The notes: generated by a model from the letters alone, not told the origin. 64,000 nucleotides of DNA from Topomyia yanbarensis (GCF_030247195.1 NC_080671.1:198014676-198078675), one strand, 5' to 3'. Shown: positions 22,308-33,989, counted from the first letter of the stretch. Numbers and translations are program-made.

Positions 22308-23299
22308 TACCGTGAATGCACACAATTCCGCGCATCTAAGGCATAAATGAACCTAAATTCGTTATAAAAAATCAATCAAAATTGATAGAGTTATGCGATT
22401 GGTCCCACTGATTAGCAATTTTATCATGTTTCTACGAAAATTTATAATAACAGAAGAATTTAAACAGAATTCTACAAAAATTGCAAAAATGAAAGATATG
22501 TTGTTGTACCAAATTCCACGCATCATATATTGCGCGGATTGAAATTCCACGGAGCGTATTATTTAGCAGGAATCCAACAAATGTGGAAATTCATCTAAAT
22601 CTATTGGATTTTTTATGAACGTACATCGTTCATTACATTTACATCATTAATTCTAGATTGGATTGGTTTTGCACTGCAGTTCCCTTTCTTTCTGTTATTC
22701 GTCAAAAGTTTTTTTTACTTGCTCTATTTTATCTGTTCTTCTTTAACTCGCATTTTATTCAGTCTCACTTCTCTTTTTTGTAAATTTATTACAACAATAT
22801 GTTCTTCGTTGTAACCTTTTCGAAATATTGCTGGTAGACTAGTTGCAACAAACGATAATTATCCTTTCGTATTGTATATGTTTGCTGCTTTGTGAAAACT
22901 TTTATCAAAAAGAATTTCGGGATGTTATCGATTCAGCAGGTTCTGAAGTCAAATCATATTAAGTTGTATCAACTCAGAATGATACATCCAGAATTTTTCC
23001 TTTTTGTAACCGTGAGTTTATCTGATTACATATTGAAATGTTGCTTTTAAATCGCAGATTACCAATGAGAGAACCTCTTTGATTGCATACTGGGAGGATT
23101 ATTGTCTCATTCTATTTTTTTTTTTGCAAGCATATGAGCCACCAGAAAAAATATCTTTTTCTCAGTCGGTATGGATAAACATAAGCAGCATATGTGTATT
23201 ACATGTTCAATCATTTTAACAAGTCTGCTTCTGAAATTCGATAAATAGATCAGAGTGCGCGAAATTCTAAGCTGCGCGGAATTATGTGTCTTCACGGTA
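22308..23299. mobile_element. TIR element of about 990 bp with TA ends
   Basis: TACCGTGAATGCACACAATT at 22,308 is matched in inverse up to 23,299; both then share CCGCGCA. TA is present at both ends, as in mariner/Tc1- or pogo-type insertions. The interior also has isolated CGCGGA words and no transposase. It lies in the spacer between the two unknown genes. Confidence 0.6.
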
Positions 23300-23618
23300 C
23301 ACACGAAAGGCACACGTTTGATTATTTTGCTTGATTTTTTGAGCGGTATAGAATTCAAACTAGCCATTTTTTACAGCTGCCCGGAACAATAACCTACACG
23401 AGCTCGATTTAGAGACAGTTATTTTGTTTTTATTGTACACTATTGTTTAACCAAACTCGTACATCTTCAATAAAGTCTGTATACACGTATACATAACGCC
23501 CTTGATCTCCAATGTATAGGAAAGGTTTCCGTTGACTTGATTTCGAATTTTGGAACACGACAATTTTACGAAGATAGATTTATTTTCTTTTAGAAGAACA
23601 TTCGAACATTCAATAAAA

Positions 23619-24140
23619 ATGGAACGTCAATCAAAGCGAAAAAGTAGATACTGTGTGAAATCTCAGAAAAAAGTGCTTACACTAGAAGTAACAGTTGATC
23701 CTAGGCACGGGTCTTCAACCGTTGCAAATGGACAACGAAATAGGTGGCCTGTTCCAGTGGATCAAACATCTTCAAGTAATTCAGCCTCTTCGTGTTTGCA
23801 TCAGAATTACTCACAATTGCCAACGACGAGTACAATTGTTGACAAACAGAAGCTTACAGTGAATACGGTGTGTCAAATTAACAACGGTATATGTAAAGTG
23901 GACTTCGATCGTCTGATTAGACAGAGACTGGAAGAACTATGCCGATTACCCATTAACCTGTCTGGTATGCCACGAGAAGACATTAGAGGCAATATCGATT
24001 GTGAGAAATTTATCAGCGATCGATCGCATAATCTGCAGCAGGAGCCTCCGCTGGCAGATACAGGCAATAGTGGACAAAAATTTTCGATTTTTCGGAATGT
24101 TGAACTGATGGCACAAAGTTCACAATCAAAAACTTGTTGA
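23619..24140 (+). CDS. small protein of unknown function (173 aa)
   Basis: I do not recognise this protein. The start is taken as the ATG at 23,619 (AAAATGG context), because the open frame upstream begins only at a TTG. It has a basic N-terminus (MERQSKRKSRYCVKSQKK), a Ser/Asn-rich middle, a predicted helix RLIRQRLEELCRLPINLSGM (near 95-115) and a C-terminal motif FSIFRNVELMAQSS. That tail matches the end of the protein at 18,498-19,109, so they may be distant paralogues transcribed away from each other. TATTTTCTTTTAG just upstream of the ATG would make a good 3' splice site, with a possible donor at about 23,525, so a 5'-UTR intron of about 69 nt is possible. Confidence 0.65.
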   Translation: MERQSKRKSRYCVKSQKKVLTLEVTVDPRHGSSTVANGQRNRWPVPVDQTSSSNSASSCLHQNYSQLPTTSTIVDKQKLTVNTVCQINNGICKVDFDRLIRQRLEELCRLPINLSGMPREDIRGNIDCEKFISDRSHNLQQEPPLADTGNSGQKFSIFRNVELMAQSSQSKTC

Positions 24141-24262
24141 TCAAGTAAATTCTTTTAACCATCTACGTATATAGCGTAGTGCAATTTTGTTTAATTATTT
24201 CAATGAATTAGTTGCTGCTACTGTGCTGTATTACCGTATGAATTAGTTGATTTGAAAATGTA

Positions 24263-24282
24263 AATAAAAACCCTAAAATAAA
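24263..24282 (+). terminator. two poly(A) signals
   Basis: AATAAA occurs at 24,263-24,268 and 24,277-24,282, about 125-140 nt past the stop of the gene at 23,619-24,140. Confidence 0.65.
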
Positions 24283-24413
24283 GAAAATGCATTTTTGAAC
24301 GAATTCCGAAAAACTTTGTACTACAGAATGGTGGACACTCTTCTAGAAAGGGAAAAAATTTAAAATAATGATGTTGAATTATGTATTTCTATTTTTGCAA
24401 ATTTGGCTACTTA

Positions 24414-24665
24414 GGGACCATTCATAAATTACGTAACGCAAAAAATGCCCAAAATTGACTCCCCCCTCCCCCTATGTAACAAATTGTCACAAATTTTTCC
24501 ATCCCCCTCCCCTGTTACGTAACTGATTCCAAGAAAAATTTTTTTTCTTCAATGAAAACATGTTACGTAAAGATCTAGTTAACACCCCCTCCCCCCTATG
24601 TCACAACTTGTCGTACCACCTCCCCCCCCCCCCCTAAAAGCGTTACGTAATTTATGAATGGTCCC
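24414..24665. mobile_element. 252-bp MITE, PIF/Harbinger-like
   Basis: Perfect 26-bp ends begin GGGACCATTCATAAATTACG (24,414-24,439 and 24,640-24,665). They are flanked by a 3-bp TTA duplication (24,411-24,413; 24,666-24,668). TTA duplication and GGG ends suit PIF/Harbinger. The interior is C-rich and non-coding. Confidence 0.85.
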
Positions 24666-24916
24666 TTATCCCTCAAATCTCTAGCTCGAATCTTAATGAA
24701 TTGGGATGATTCAATTTTTACGATGAATAAGGCGTGAGTGACGGAATATAAACACTATTGACTGAAGTAACTTTGATCACTACCAGAGGAACGTCCCTCG
24801 TTTTTAAACAACATGGAAATGTGATTACATTATTTTTGTTAATTCTTTTTTTAATTAGGTAACAGTCTACAAATTTTTAGTCTAAACAACTCAATTTGCT
24901 CTGTTTGTTAAAGGTT

Positions 24917-25128
24917 CAACTGAGAAAGCTTCAATAAACGGCCATCTTGAAAACGAAAAAAGTAGTTTTTTTTCACACCGTTGGAAAATATTCATGAAAA
25001 TGAGTCAATGTATTCGGGGCTTTGGTAGAGTATTACTGATTGATTTTCATGAAGATTTGTCCAGTGGTGTGAGGAAAATCGCTTTTTTCGTTTTCTAAGA
25101 TGGCCGCTTCTCCAACCTTTCTCAGTTG
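24917..25128. mobile_element. 212-bp foldback element
   Basis: The ends CAACTGAGAAAG (24,917) and CTTTCTCAGTTG (to 25,128) are followed inward by a long inverted match including CGGCCATCTT and AAAACGAAAAAAG, then CACACC. The arms cover about 65 bp each with small gaps. It is non-coding. Confidence 0.7.
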
Positions 25129-25129
25129 T

Positions 25130-26098
25130 CCATTTGATCAAATAGGGACCTGCTTGAATGGGGCGCCGAAGCTGCAGTGAAATACCCATTGTTTTATCTG
25201 CATGGAATGATGGCTTGCCATCATGTTTAATTTTTGTATAGACATTATTATGGCTATTTGCATTAAATTGCAAAACAATTAATTATATTCATTTATTTTA
25301 ACTTTAAATTATTATCATTATATTTAGTATTAAATTATTATTAAGTTTGAGGAAATACTAGCACTATATCAAATATTATTATGTTTATCATCATATTTCG
25401 TTACATGAATTACATATATTCTCGGGCAAACTATTCGGAGATCGATTTCGAATTCTGAACGGATTCTGTATGGGTTTTAATTCAGATGCAACAACCTATT
25501 AAGTCGGAATTGGTTTCTGCACTTGAGCTGGAACCCATTCAAAATTTGGAACAAGTGTGACTGGATTACAGTTTGATTATTATCGTAATACCGTCATAAT
25601 CATAATCAAAAATATAGCTACGTTGTCATTTCGCAACCGATTTTCGATAGCCGTTGTGGAACAATGCAGAAAATAGTTGTTATGAAACAATACTAATCGG
25701 CATAACAATGTCACGTAAACCTCTTAGATCTAACGAAAGGGTTCCTAATTTAGGAAAGATTGAATAACTCCTACATTTTTTATTGATTTGGATGTTAAAC
25801 AGTCGTTGGATGCGGATTTTATTGTTTTTCTTTTTCAAAATTTCATTAAAGCAGGAGCATTTCAATAGGAAAAATGCTGAACATTTTACATAGTTTGCAT
25901 GAAAAGTTGCAAAAACTAGGGTTACTGCTCCCTAATTTATCTCAGCTCCTCTATTCATCTGACCCATTTGAACACATTAGTTGGAGCAGTATCTGCATTC
26001 AACGCATTAGCTCAAATGGTAGGATGAGTAAGGATACGTTATACACTACTTTCGCTTCGCTCAAACGCGAGCATTTTACGTTTTCCAAGCAAAAATTT
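25130..26098. other. non-coding stretch, nothing recognised
   Basis: AT-rich DNA, including a run of TTATTAT-like words around 25,280-25,380. No gene is seen. Confidence 0.45.
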
Positions 26099-26861
26099 TA
26101 ACAGTACATCGGACTCGATTATCCGAGGATTCGATTATCCGTGATTCGATTATCCGGGGAAATTGATTCGATTATCCGGGTGTTTCGAAAAAAAAATCAA
26201 TTTTCAACTGGAATGTCTGATTATAGTGCTAATTCGATCATTGCAGTCAACAATACTTTTTTTCGGGGGGTCTAGGGTTAAAAATAGTTTATATATGGGT
26301 CATTCTGCGCAAAGTGGCCAAAAAACTGAAACTTGGGATCGACCTTCACGGATTGGAACCAATTTTGAAGAAATTGTTCAACTACAACCAATATATAATA
26401 TCCTAAATTATTGTGTCATTTTTAACCACCCCTCGGTCTATGGGAACACTTCTAATTTGAACAAATTGTTTTAAAAAAATTGTTCTTCGGATTATATCTC
26501 TGGTATTGTTTGCACAAGAATCAATCAGAGAGATGATTTTTGAAAGATTTGTTCAATGAATTTAGAAAATATGCTAGATTTTACGGCAGTGTTGCCAAAT
26601 ATGCAACTTTTTAGTTTTAAACTAAAAGTACATTTTTCTTGTAATACACATGTTGGTTACTGCAGGCCTTTTTACACATAAATACTTACTTATACTTACT
26701 CGGTCGGTTTCTGTATGGATACTTTCTAGGATTCTGATCGAAGTTTTCCTAGCATCCCGAATCTATTTAAAATTTCGATTGAATTCTTATCCGTATTTCT
26801 ATGGTTTTATCTTTGAATTTTGATGCAGGATTCTAGAGAAAAGCTTCTCAAAGGTCTAATG

Positions 26862-27845
26862 CAGTGGTTTTCAACCTTTTTCGTTCCATGTACACCTCCT
26901 GGTTTGACCCGGAGACTCCAGTTTTTGGAGAGGATCTCATGGCCTCCGGGTTTTGCGTCTATTTCTCCGAGTATAGTGATACGATGAATTATTTTTACTC
27001 AATATCTTAAAATAAGTTTCTCCGGTGTTAATGTTGACTACTTCAGAAGCGGACCTTAACTGTTGGCCAGGTAGAAAACATTTGCTACTTTATTCAAACC
27101 TTCCTAGCGACTGTGATGACGAATAACCGAATATTTTGTGCCCAGAAAAACTTTCGGAAGACACCGCAGTGTGCTTCACAGATGCTACCGCTTTCCTGCC
27201 TGCTTCACGGTACTTAGCTGTGGCAGAGAGCAATGGTTGTTCGGCTGCTCCTCCACAGCGTGAGTGGCTGGTGCTTTTGGATTTTTTCGATAGCCAGAAA
27301 AGTGAAATTTTACACCTATCTAAATGGACAATACGGTTTACAAACGCGATAAATTTACAGCTAATAAGAAAAGCTTAAAATAGTGGTGTGCATCATGCTT
27401 TCCCAAAACAAAACAACAAATGATCAATGTAAGTCAATGTTGGTGACTTCGACGAGTTACAAAAAGAATGAGAGTTTATACTTGTCTAATTTAAGCTCAG
27501 ATAGGTCAGATAGGTTCAAAGTGATTCTATAAAAACCTATTCCAGGTCAGTAAAAATTTCCAGGTCAGTAAAAATTTAGGGTTACCTCCTTACCAAAGGT
27601 TGTAACCCTGTTACCCTGTAAAAAAGATTTTCAATTGGATGAATGCCACCATTTTACAATAAGAAACCTGTTCCAGGGCACTCTCAGTAAGCATCTCAAT
27701 TCTTGACAAACTGTCACAATATATAAAGACAAATACCCGACGGGAATGTTTGGATAACAAGTTAAAATTTGTCCCGCATAATTCACCCCCACCAATCATC
27801 CAATTTACCCCTGGGGGTGAATTCACCCCTGGTTGGAAAACACTG
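26862..27845. mobile_element. non-autonomous hAT-type element, 984 bp
   Basis: The ends CAGTGGTTTTCAACC and GGTTGGAAAACACTG are inverse with two mismatches. A perfect 8-bp duplication GTCTAATG lies at 26,854-26,861 and 27,846-27,853. Near the right end a 19-bp unit (CCAGGTCAGTAAAAATTT) is repeated in tandem at about 27,543-27,580. No transposase was recognised. Confidence 0.88.
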
Positions 27846-27854
27846 GTCTAATGG

Positions 27855-28930
27855 AATCCTGCTAAAAATAGCATTCTGCTGAAGATTGTGATTTTTTCAA
27901 GATGCTGATAGAATCATGTTCCTATTTTCAATTAAATCCAGTGTAAAATTCTGACGAATATCCTGCTCTGAGTTTCGGTGGACTTTGACACAATATTGCT
28001 CTTCTTCCATTATCCCCTTTAATAATTGATTCCTGCTCAGAATTCCAATGGCATCTTTAACCCATCCATGCCAATGCTGTTAATAAATAAACACGTTTTT
28101 AAACGAGTATTACTTTTAGTTTACACAACGTATGTTTACAGCGACAAGTAAGCTAATAGCTGGGACTAATATCTTTCATTCGAGCACAGTTATAAATATT
28201 ATAAGTTAGGTAATACAATTAATCTGATTGGGTTCCGCTGAAACAGTGCGGCCAGGGATAGTTTCTGTTAATGGTGAAAGTGAAATTTTGGAATATTTTC
28301 GTAGCTTATTATATATAAATATTATTGGAAACTGTTAGAACTTTCTAATTTAGATTGCCTTCAACTACCTTTTTCATGTAATTGGACTTGATCGGAAGGT
28401 AAATATGTATTGAGCAGCGTCTAGCACTGCTAAAGTAGCACCTATCTTCAGTAAACCAGGTATTTCTTCTTCATGAGATGCCAACAGTTCTGAGCAAAAA
28501 TAGTTTTGGAACCCGGTATGCGGTAGAAAAAAGTTGGTCAAGAAATAGTTAACAAGATTTTGATAGGAGACCCGGTTGTCACTTTCAATTCTTGGGTAGC
28601 TCAAGCAAAAATGGATGTTAGGCTGTGTAAAGAGGGCGCCAGCAATACTTCTTGCTGAAACCGCCGAGAACCCATCGTCTACGTAATCTTCTGTAGTTCG
28701 TCGCTGGTGACAAACATGAGTGGGAGAGTTTCTGTGTAGTGATCACCTGACAATGCTGTACAACATTGGTCAACTAAATGATGTTACAAAGACAAGGATC
28801 TTCTTTTGGATACACAATGCGCCCTAACTAGCATGAGGGTTGAAAGAAATGTTAGCTGTTATATGTGACACCACCACGTAAATTAAACTAGAGGCAAGAC
28901 ACAGACGACCCCCAGTTTACTTACTTTATT
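27855..28930. other. non-coding stretch, nothing recognised
   Basis: No gene or clear element ends were seen between the hAT-type element and the decayed pogo-like end. Confidence 0.4.
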
Positions 28931-29935
28931 TTTCTAGTATACGAATTATAGAATCATTTACCCCGGAGAATCGTAGCGCCGGGTAATCGAGTTTGACCTG
29001 TTACAGAAGACACACCTTATTAAAAAGTTTATCTTAGAATTCTTGCACAAATAGCTATAAACAACTGATACATACTGTTAATTCGTTACGAATATAAATA
29101 ATAAATGAAATCCAACTGAACATACAAATCACGCCTTGAAATTCTGAAAAATTGACTAGGGTCAAAATAGGTACATTTACCATAATAGGAAAATTTAACC
29201 TGACCATTTTATTTCCAATTTCTTCGCAAATGAAGCTTAAATTCATAAAATAACACAAAAAAAAGTTTGATTCGATTATCCGGGTGATTTGATTATCCGG
29301 GGTGAGATTTTTTTGAAATCCCCGGATAATCGAGTCCGACCTGTACTGCTTCTTCGGAACGAAGCAAAGATGATACCTATTTAAGAGTAATCCAGTCACT
29401 CTAAGTCGAGTTATCAACGAAACAGTGTGACATCCTGACTAATGAGATGAATAAGGGCTCGTTTACCCTATGATTGTATCCATATTTTTGTCCCAAAATC
29501 GCACAATACATGGCTGTGGTCCACTAGAAGGTTGATAACAGTCTATTATCTTTCTCCGGACAAAATCAGCCTAGAGGCCGTGTGACATCCGGCGGGTTGA
29601 AGTTTCTCAAGCAAGAATTGATCCCCTGGGTTCCTGTTCCCATGTCGTAAAAGGCGACTGAAAACAGGATTCCTCGAGTCAAGGTTTCTCCGTGCCGAGG
29701 ACTGAATGGCTGGCCGGACTAAAATATGTCAGTCGCGCACGGAGAGTTCTTGCTGTGTTACGCGAATCTCTGACACAGTGGACGTTTGTTTCTTCGCAAA
29801 TCTTGGGATTCAAATAATGGTCATGTCCCTGATACCCATTTCGAGGTTCGCTATAAGATTATAAGCCAACGTGTTTGGTATCTTCTAGTTGCTGTACAAG
29901 TGCTGATAATGAAATATGTAGTGCTGTAATCGAGT

Positions 29936-30583
29936 ATGGTTAGAGTAGCACAAATTAATCTTCAGCATAAACGTACAGCAACTATGAATCTTTCCCGCCT
30001 TGTGCAGGTAGGAAAAGCTTCCATGGCATTGGTTCAAGAAGTGTATTTCCATAAAGTCAACTTCTATGTTGGAAAGCTACTTAACCCCGAATTCGTAGCT
30101 TTCAATAAAAATTGCATGACAAATCCACGCGAAATGCCTCGTGCATGTATACTTGCGAATAGTGCTATTAACGCATGTCTTATATCCGACCTCACAACTC
30201 GCGATATTTGTGCTGTCACAGTAAATATGACTGTTGATATCATAAACAAGAAATGCGTCTATTGTTCGGAATATTTGCCGCATAATGAACTATCACCTTC
30301 TGATGATTTTAAAAGGGTTGTATCATACAGTGGCAGCAATGGGCTTACTCTCATAATCGGCAGTGATGCAAATGCCCACCACATAATTTGGGGAAGCTCA
30401 GATATCAATTTGAGAGGCACCGAATTAATGGAATACTTAAGTAGTACAAATCTGCACATACTTAATGCAGGAAACCGCCCAACATTTGCACGGGCTGGCA
30501 GAGAAGAGGTGTTAGATGTAATTCTCTGCTCCGACGGTATTACGCATGAGTTGGCAAGCTGGCTCGTACCAAACGAGCTCTAA
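29936..30583 (+). pseudogene. LOA-clade endonuclease domain
   Basis: The frame opens with VRVAQINLQHKRTATMNL and ALVQEVYF, then LTLIIGSDANAHHIIWGS and a C-terminal REEVLDVILCSD. These are the N, E and D/N positions of the LINE apurinic endonuclease. The expected SDH block after LVPNEL is displaced (the stop falls first; PLSDHKYIVF-like text follows in another frame at about 30,588). The first codon is GTG-adjacent and the true ORF start is uncertain. Confidence 0.75.
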
Positions 30584-30640
30584 CCGCCGTTATCTGATCA
30601 TAAGTACATCGTCTTTGATCATTTAAACGTCTCGTTAGAT

Positions 30641-30802
30641 TTTTTATTTCGATTATAGTGGTTTTAACCTTAAGGTCATTCGCCTCTTCGGGTTAGAAAA
30701 ATCTCTTATGAAAAATTTCTAACCCTACGTGCGGGGTCGGGACTCGAACCCAGGTGCGCTGCGTACAAGGCAATCGATTTACCAACTACGCTACGCCCAC
30801 CC
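30641..30802 (-). mobile_element. tRNA-derived SINE, Feilai type, copy 1
   Basis: Read on the minus strand it starts GGGGTGGGCGTAGCG, has an A box (TAGCGTAGTTGGTAAA), a B box (GGTTCGAGTCC) and a 3' part ending near ACTATAATCGAAA. It is flanked by a 13-bp duplication (CGTCTCG, then T or C, then TAGAT) at 30,628-30,640 and 30,803-30,815. It is 162 bp long and inserted in the LOA element. Confidence 0.88.
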
Positions 30803-31043
30803 CGTCTCGCTAGATATCGTCACATATCGTAATCACAAATCTACGAACTGGAACTCTACGAAGAGGGCTTGGTGACAAGGTTTCATGGGTATCTTCCGTT
30901 GATTGAATCTCCAAGTGACTTGGATGAGGTCGTGGATAAAACAAGCTCACTCATTGTAGCAGCATACTAAGAGGCTTGTCCGCTTCGAGTTATATAGAAG
31001 AGCTTGGAATTGCAGACGCAGGGACGGGTGGGATGCATTTAGG

Positions 31044-31325
31044 TTGGCTCGCAAAGCATACAGAAATGCCCTTCGATCCTCTCAGCGAAGTGGTTGGAAA
31101 AGCCTCTGCACAAATGTCTCAAGTTTTAACGAGACTAGTAGATTAAATATGTTGCTTTCGAAATCGAAAGACTTTCATGTTAGTTCGATTGGAACTGCTA
31201 ATGGTGAATACTCATCTGTCGAAGATGTAGTACTCAACTGTCTTTTTGACACACACTATCCAGGTTGTACGGAGCCATCACTGATGACTGCCACTGAGTT
31301 CTTTACAGGTAGTTCTGATTCTTGA
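31044..31325 (+). pseudogene. LOA-clade linker between endonuclease and RT
   Basis: The frame reads ARKAYRNALRSSQRSGWKSL and VEDVVLNCLFDTHYPGC, matching the linker that precedes the reverse transcriptase in LOA/R1-type LINEs. It ends at a stop at 31,325, after which RT motifs continue in other frames. Confidence 0.6.
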
Positions 31326-31339
31326 GCATTTGCACGTAG

Positions 31340-32160
31340 AATTGTGACAACCGAATCGATCAAATGGGCGATTGAAAGTTTTGCTCCGTGTAAGTCTCCG
31401 GGAATGGATGGAATCATTCCAGTTCTACTACAAAAAAGGATATGAACACTTCAAGCATTATTTTGAAAAAAGTTCTTACTTGTAGTCTTGCAACAGGATA
31501 CATTCCATTAGTGTGGCGGAAAATAATTATGCTATATTTGACCCTTAGTAGATAAATTGGGACAACACCAAAATTTCTCACTAGAGCGAAAATAACTGTC
31601 AAATTCAATCCCGAAGGTGGCCGCGTCACTTATGAGGAGGCAAAGAGCTTTAGGCCGATCAGTCCGACCTCCTTCCTTCTCAAATCAGTGGTACGTTTAA
31701 TCGACCACTACATTCGGGATGTTAGCTTGGGCGAGCACACTGCATGCAATGCAACATGCATATCAGTGCGGGAAGTCTACTACCACCCAGTTACACAATG
31801 TTGTCTGCAACATTGAAAAAGCTTTTTCACAAAAGCAATAAAGTTTGGGAGTTTTTCTCGATATTGAAAGTGCTTTTGATAACGTTTCTTTCGAATCCAT
31901 TTTGGAAACAGCATGAGGTCATGGAGTACTTTCATATATTACGAACTGGATACACGCAATGCTTAGCAACCAACATCTGTGTTCAGAGTTAAGACAAGTA
32001 GAGATAAGGAAACTGCGGGTTTGTGGATGTCCTCAAGGTGGTGTGCTGTCACCACTTTTATGGAACCTCGTTGCCAATGGATTGTTGAGGAAACTTAATG
32101 AGCTTGGGTTTCCGACGTATGGTTTCGCCAATGATTACCGGTATTTGCATTAACACATTT
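31340..32160 (+). pseudogene. LOA-clade reverse transcriptase, many frame breaks
   Basis: Pieces in several plus frames read APCKSPGMDGIIP (31,380), SFRPISPTSFLLK (31,650), FLDIESAFDNVSFESILE (31,855), GCPQGGVLSPLLWNLVANGL (32,027) and YGFANDYRY (32,117). The last is the catalytic FADD box with its first Asp changed to Asn, so the enzyme would be inactive even without the frame breaks. Confidence 0.78.
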
Positions 32161-32869
32161 TTTGATTTGATGCAACAAGCCTTATGTGTTGTTGAGCAAT
32201 GGTGTCTTCATGTTGTACAAATAAAATCCAAATAAAACATCAACGGTGCTTTTCGCGCAACGAAGGATTACAACCGGAGCTCGTCCACTGCAGTTTTGAC
32301 GCTGAAATTATTATCGCAAATCAAGTTAAGTATGTTGGGGTAATTCTTGACTCAAAGCTCACATCGATTTCAGGATCGAGAAAGCTTACATGGCCTTCGG
32401 CCAATGTAGAAGGGCTTTCGGCAAATCTTGGGGACTCAAACATAAGTACATTCAGTGGATCTACACAACTGTTAGACCAGTACTGGCATATGGGTACCTT
32501 GTTTGGTGGCAGAAGGGAGAAGTCATGACAATCAAAGTTAAACCTTCTTCAGAGGATGGTCTTGATGGCGATGACTGGTGCGTTCTCGACAACACCTACT
32601 GCTGCTCTAGAGGCACTCTTGAACGTAGAACCACTACATGTGTTTCTGAAACAAGAAGCACTTCCTTGTGCATACCGTCTTAAGGTTTCTGGGCTCTGGA
32701 ACAGTAACTCAATAGATCGTGCAACTAGCCACACAAGGCTGTGGTCCCAAATGGTTACTTGGGATGAATATACACTGGCTTTCAGTGATCTTACACTCAC
32801 CTGTAGTTTTCCTTTTAAAACTTTCAATGTGAGAATTCCTCTTCGCTAGGAATGGCTGTTCGGCTGGAT

Positions 32870-33295
32870 GGAGCGACAACTTGAAGAATACGTAGTTTGT
32901 TATACTGACGGTTCTTTGTTGGAGGGCCAAGCCGGTGCTGGTGTCTATTGTCATGAAATGAGATTAAATCAATCTCATTCGCTTGGTAGATACTGTACTG
33001 TACTCCAAGCATAAATCTTTGCGATTCTGTGTGGCGTACAATGAGCACTTCAACAGGGAACTTACGGTAAAAGAATCTATTTTTGCTATGACAGTTAGGC
33101 TGCCCTGTAAGCCCTTAGTTCGGCAGATCCGAGATCGAAATTAGTAATCGCATGTCGAACTCAAATCGAAGAACTTAACCTTTCAAATGCTCTCTACCTT
33201 TTTTGGGTACCTGGTCATTCCGTTATTACTGGAAATGAATGGGCGGACGAATTGGCTAGAGCTGGATGGTGCAATTACGTATCCGGATTTTTAAT
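32870..33295 (+). pseudogene. LOA-clade RNase H
   Basis: Plus-strand pieces read VVCYTDGSLLEGQAGAGVY (first catalytic Asp) and, after frame breaks, LYLFWVPGHSVITGNEWADE (the His and last Asp). The middle, which carries the catalytic Glu and second Asp, is frame-disrupted. Confidence 0.72.
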
Positions 33296-33399
33296 TCTTC
33301 ATACATAGATGAACCTATGTACAGAGAGCTGAAACTGAAGGATGCTATTGTTACTAGCCTAGTGTGGTAAAGAGCTATAGTTTTGGCCGTATTTGAATG

Positions 33400-33565
33400 A
33401 CAATATCTCTTCAGGGGTGTTATCGAACTGTTATCTCAATATCCCCTCGGGGGTGTTGACATATCCGCTCACTGCTTAAATAAAAATTCTAAATCCCCCG
33501 GGGGTTGGAAGTTTAATTCGTGCTATTGTAGGCTACCTGCAGATCGTTCAGCATCCCTCCGGGGG
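33400..33565. repeat. CCCCGGGGGTG word repeated four times
   Basis: TTCAGGGGTGTTATCG, CCCCTCGGGGGTGTTG, CCCCCGGGGGTTGG and CCCTCCGGGGGTGCAG occur at intervals of about 35-70 bp in the presumed 3' UTR of the LOA element. They are partly self-complementary and could form small hairpins. Confidence 0.55.
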
Positions 33566-33989
33566 TGCAGAATGCTCTGCTTTAATTGTTCTCTGTGTTT
33601 CCCATCAGGAATATGATGAAAAGACGTTTCTTGGAAAGGCACAAATCTCCGATCAACATGGGGAACGTTCCATTTGAGCAAGACACTACTGATTCCTGAT
33701 GATTCCTGAAGCTTTCATTTAAGAAGTGAGCCCGATGACTTTGTAACATGGTCTCATTTTGGGACACCCTACTCCGGAAGCATCATAAGCAAGTTAAATC
33801 GGAAGCAGAAATGAGTGAAAAATTAATTTCTACATAAAAACAAGTTGGGTCAAATGTTCTGATAGACTGTATGGGAGGTGCTAAGAAGAAAGTACATGCC
33901 TTTGGATATGAGTATGAAATTGAATAAAACGAACATGGAAAAAGTTTAATGTTTTTTTTACCTGAAAATATGAAAAAGATCGGTTGAGT

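Larger units (their letters stand above)
26101..29346. mobile_element. pogo/Tigger-like ends enclosing nested repeats
   Basis: The left end at 26,101 reads ACAGTACATCGGACTCGATT and is followed by three more GATTATCCG words to 26,180. The right end (about 29,270-29,346) has two such words, then CCCCGGATAATCGAGTCC and GACCTGTACTG. A third, decayed right-type end (GGGTAATCGAGTTTGACCTG) lies at about 28,965-28,990. The TIR resembles pogo/Tigger-like elements of mosquitoes, but no DDE or CENP-B-type transposase is left inside. The segment may be two overlapping old elements rather than one. Confidence 0.55.
29575..33590 (+). mobile_element. LOA-clade LINE, broken
   Basis: Order on the plus strand: 5' leader, apurinic endonuclease (29,936-30,583), reverse transcriptase (31,340-32,160) and RNase H (32,870-33,295). 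The reverse transcriptase block CGCPQGGVLSPLLWNLV together with a C-terminal RNase H is typical of the LOA/Lian group. Multiple stops and frameshifts, a SINE insertion at 30,641 and a changed active site show it is dead. The 5' and 3' limits are approximate. The tail (33,400-33,560) holds four CCCCGGGGGTG-like words. Confidence 0.8.

Noticed and set aside
23550..23618. Upstream extension of the 23.6-kb gene to a TTG codon
   Set aside because: No ATG; the segment contains a good splice-acceptor-like TTTTCTTTTAG, so it is more likely UTR or intron.
30720..30802. Possible tRNA gene (A and B boxes)
   Set aside because: It is the head of a SINE with target duplications and a non-tRNA tail; the same unit recurs at 34,141.
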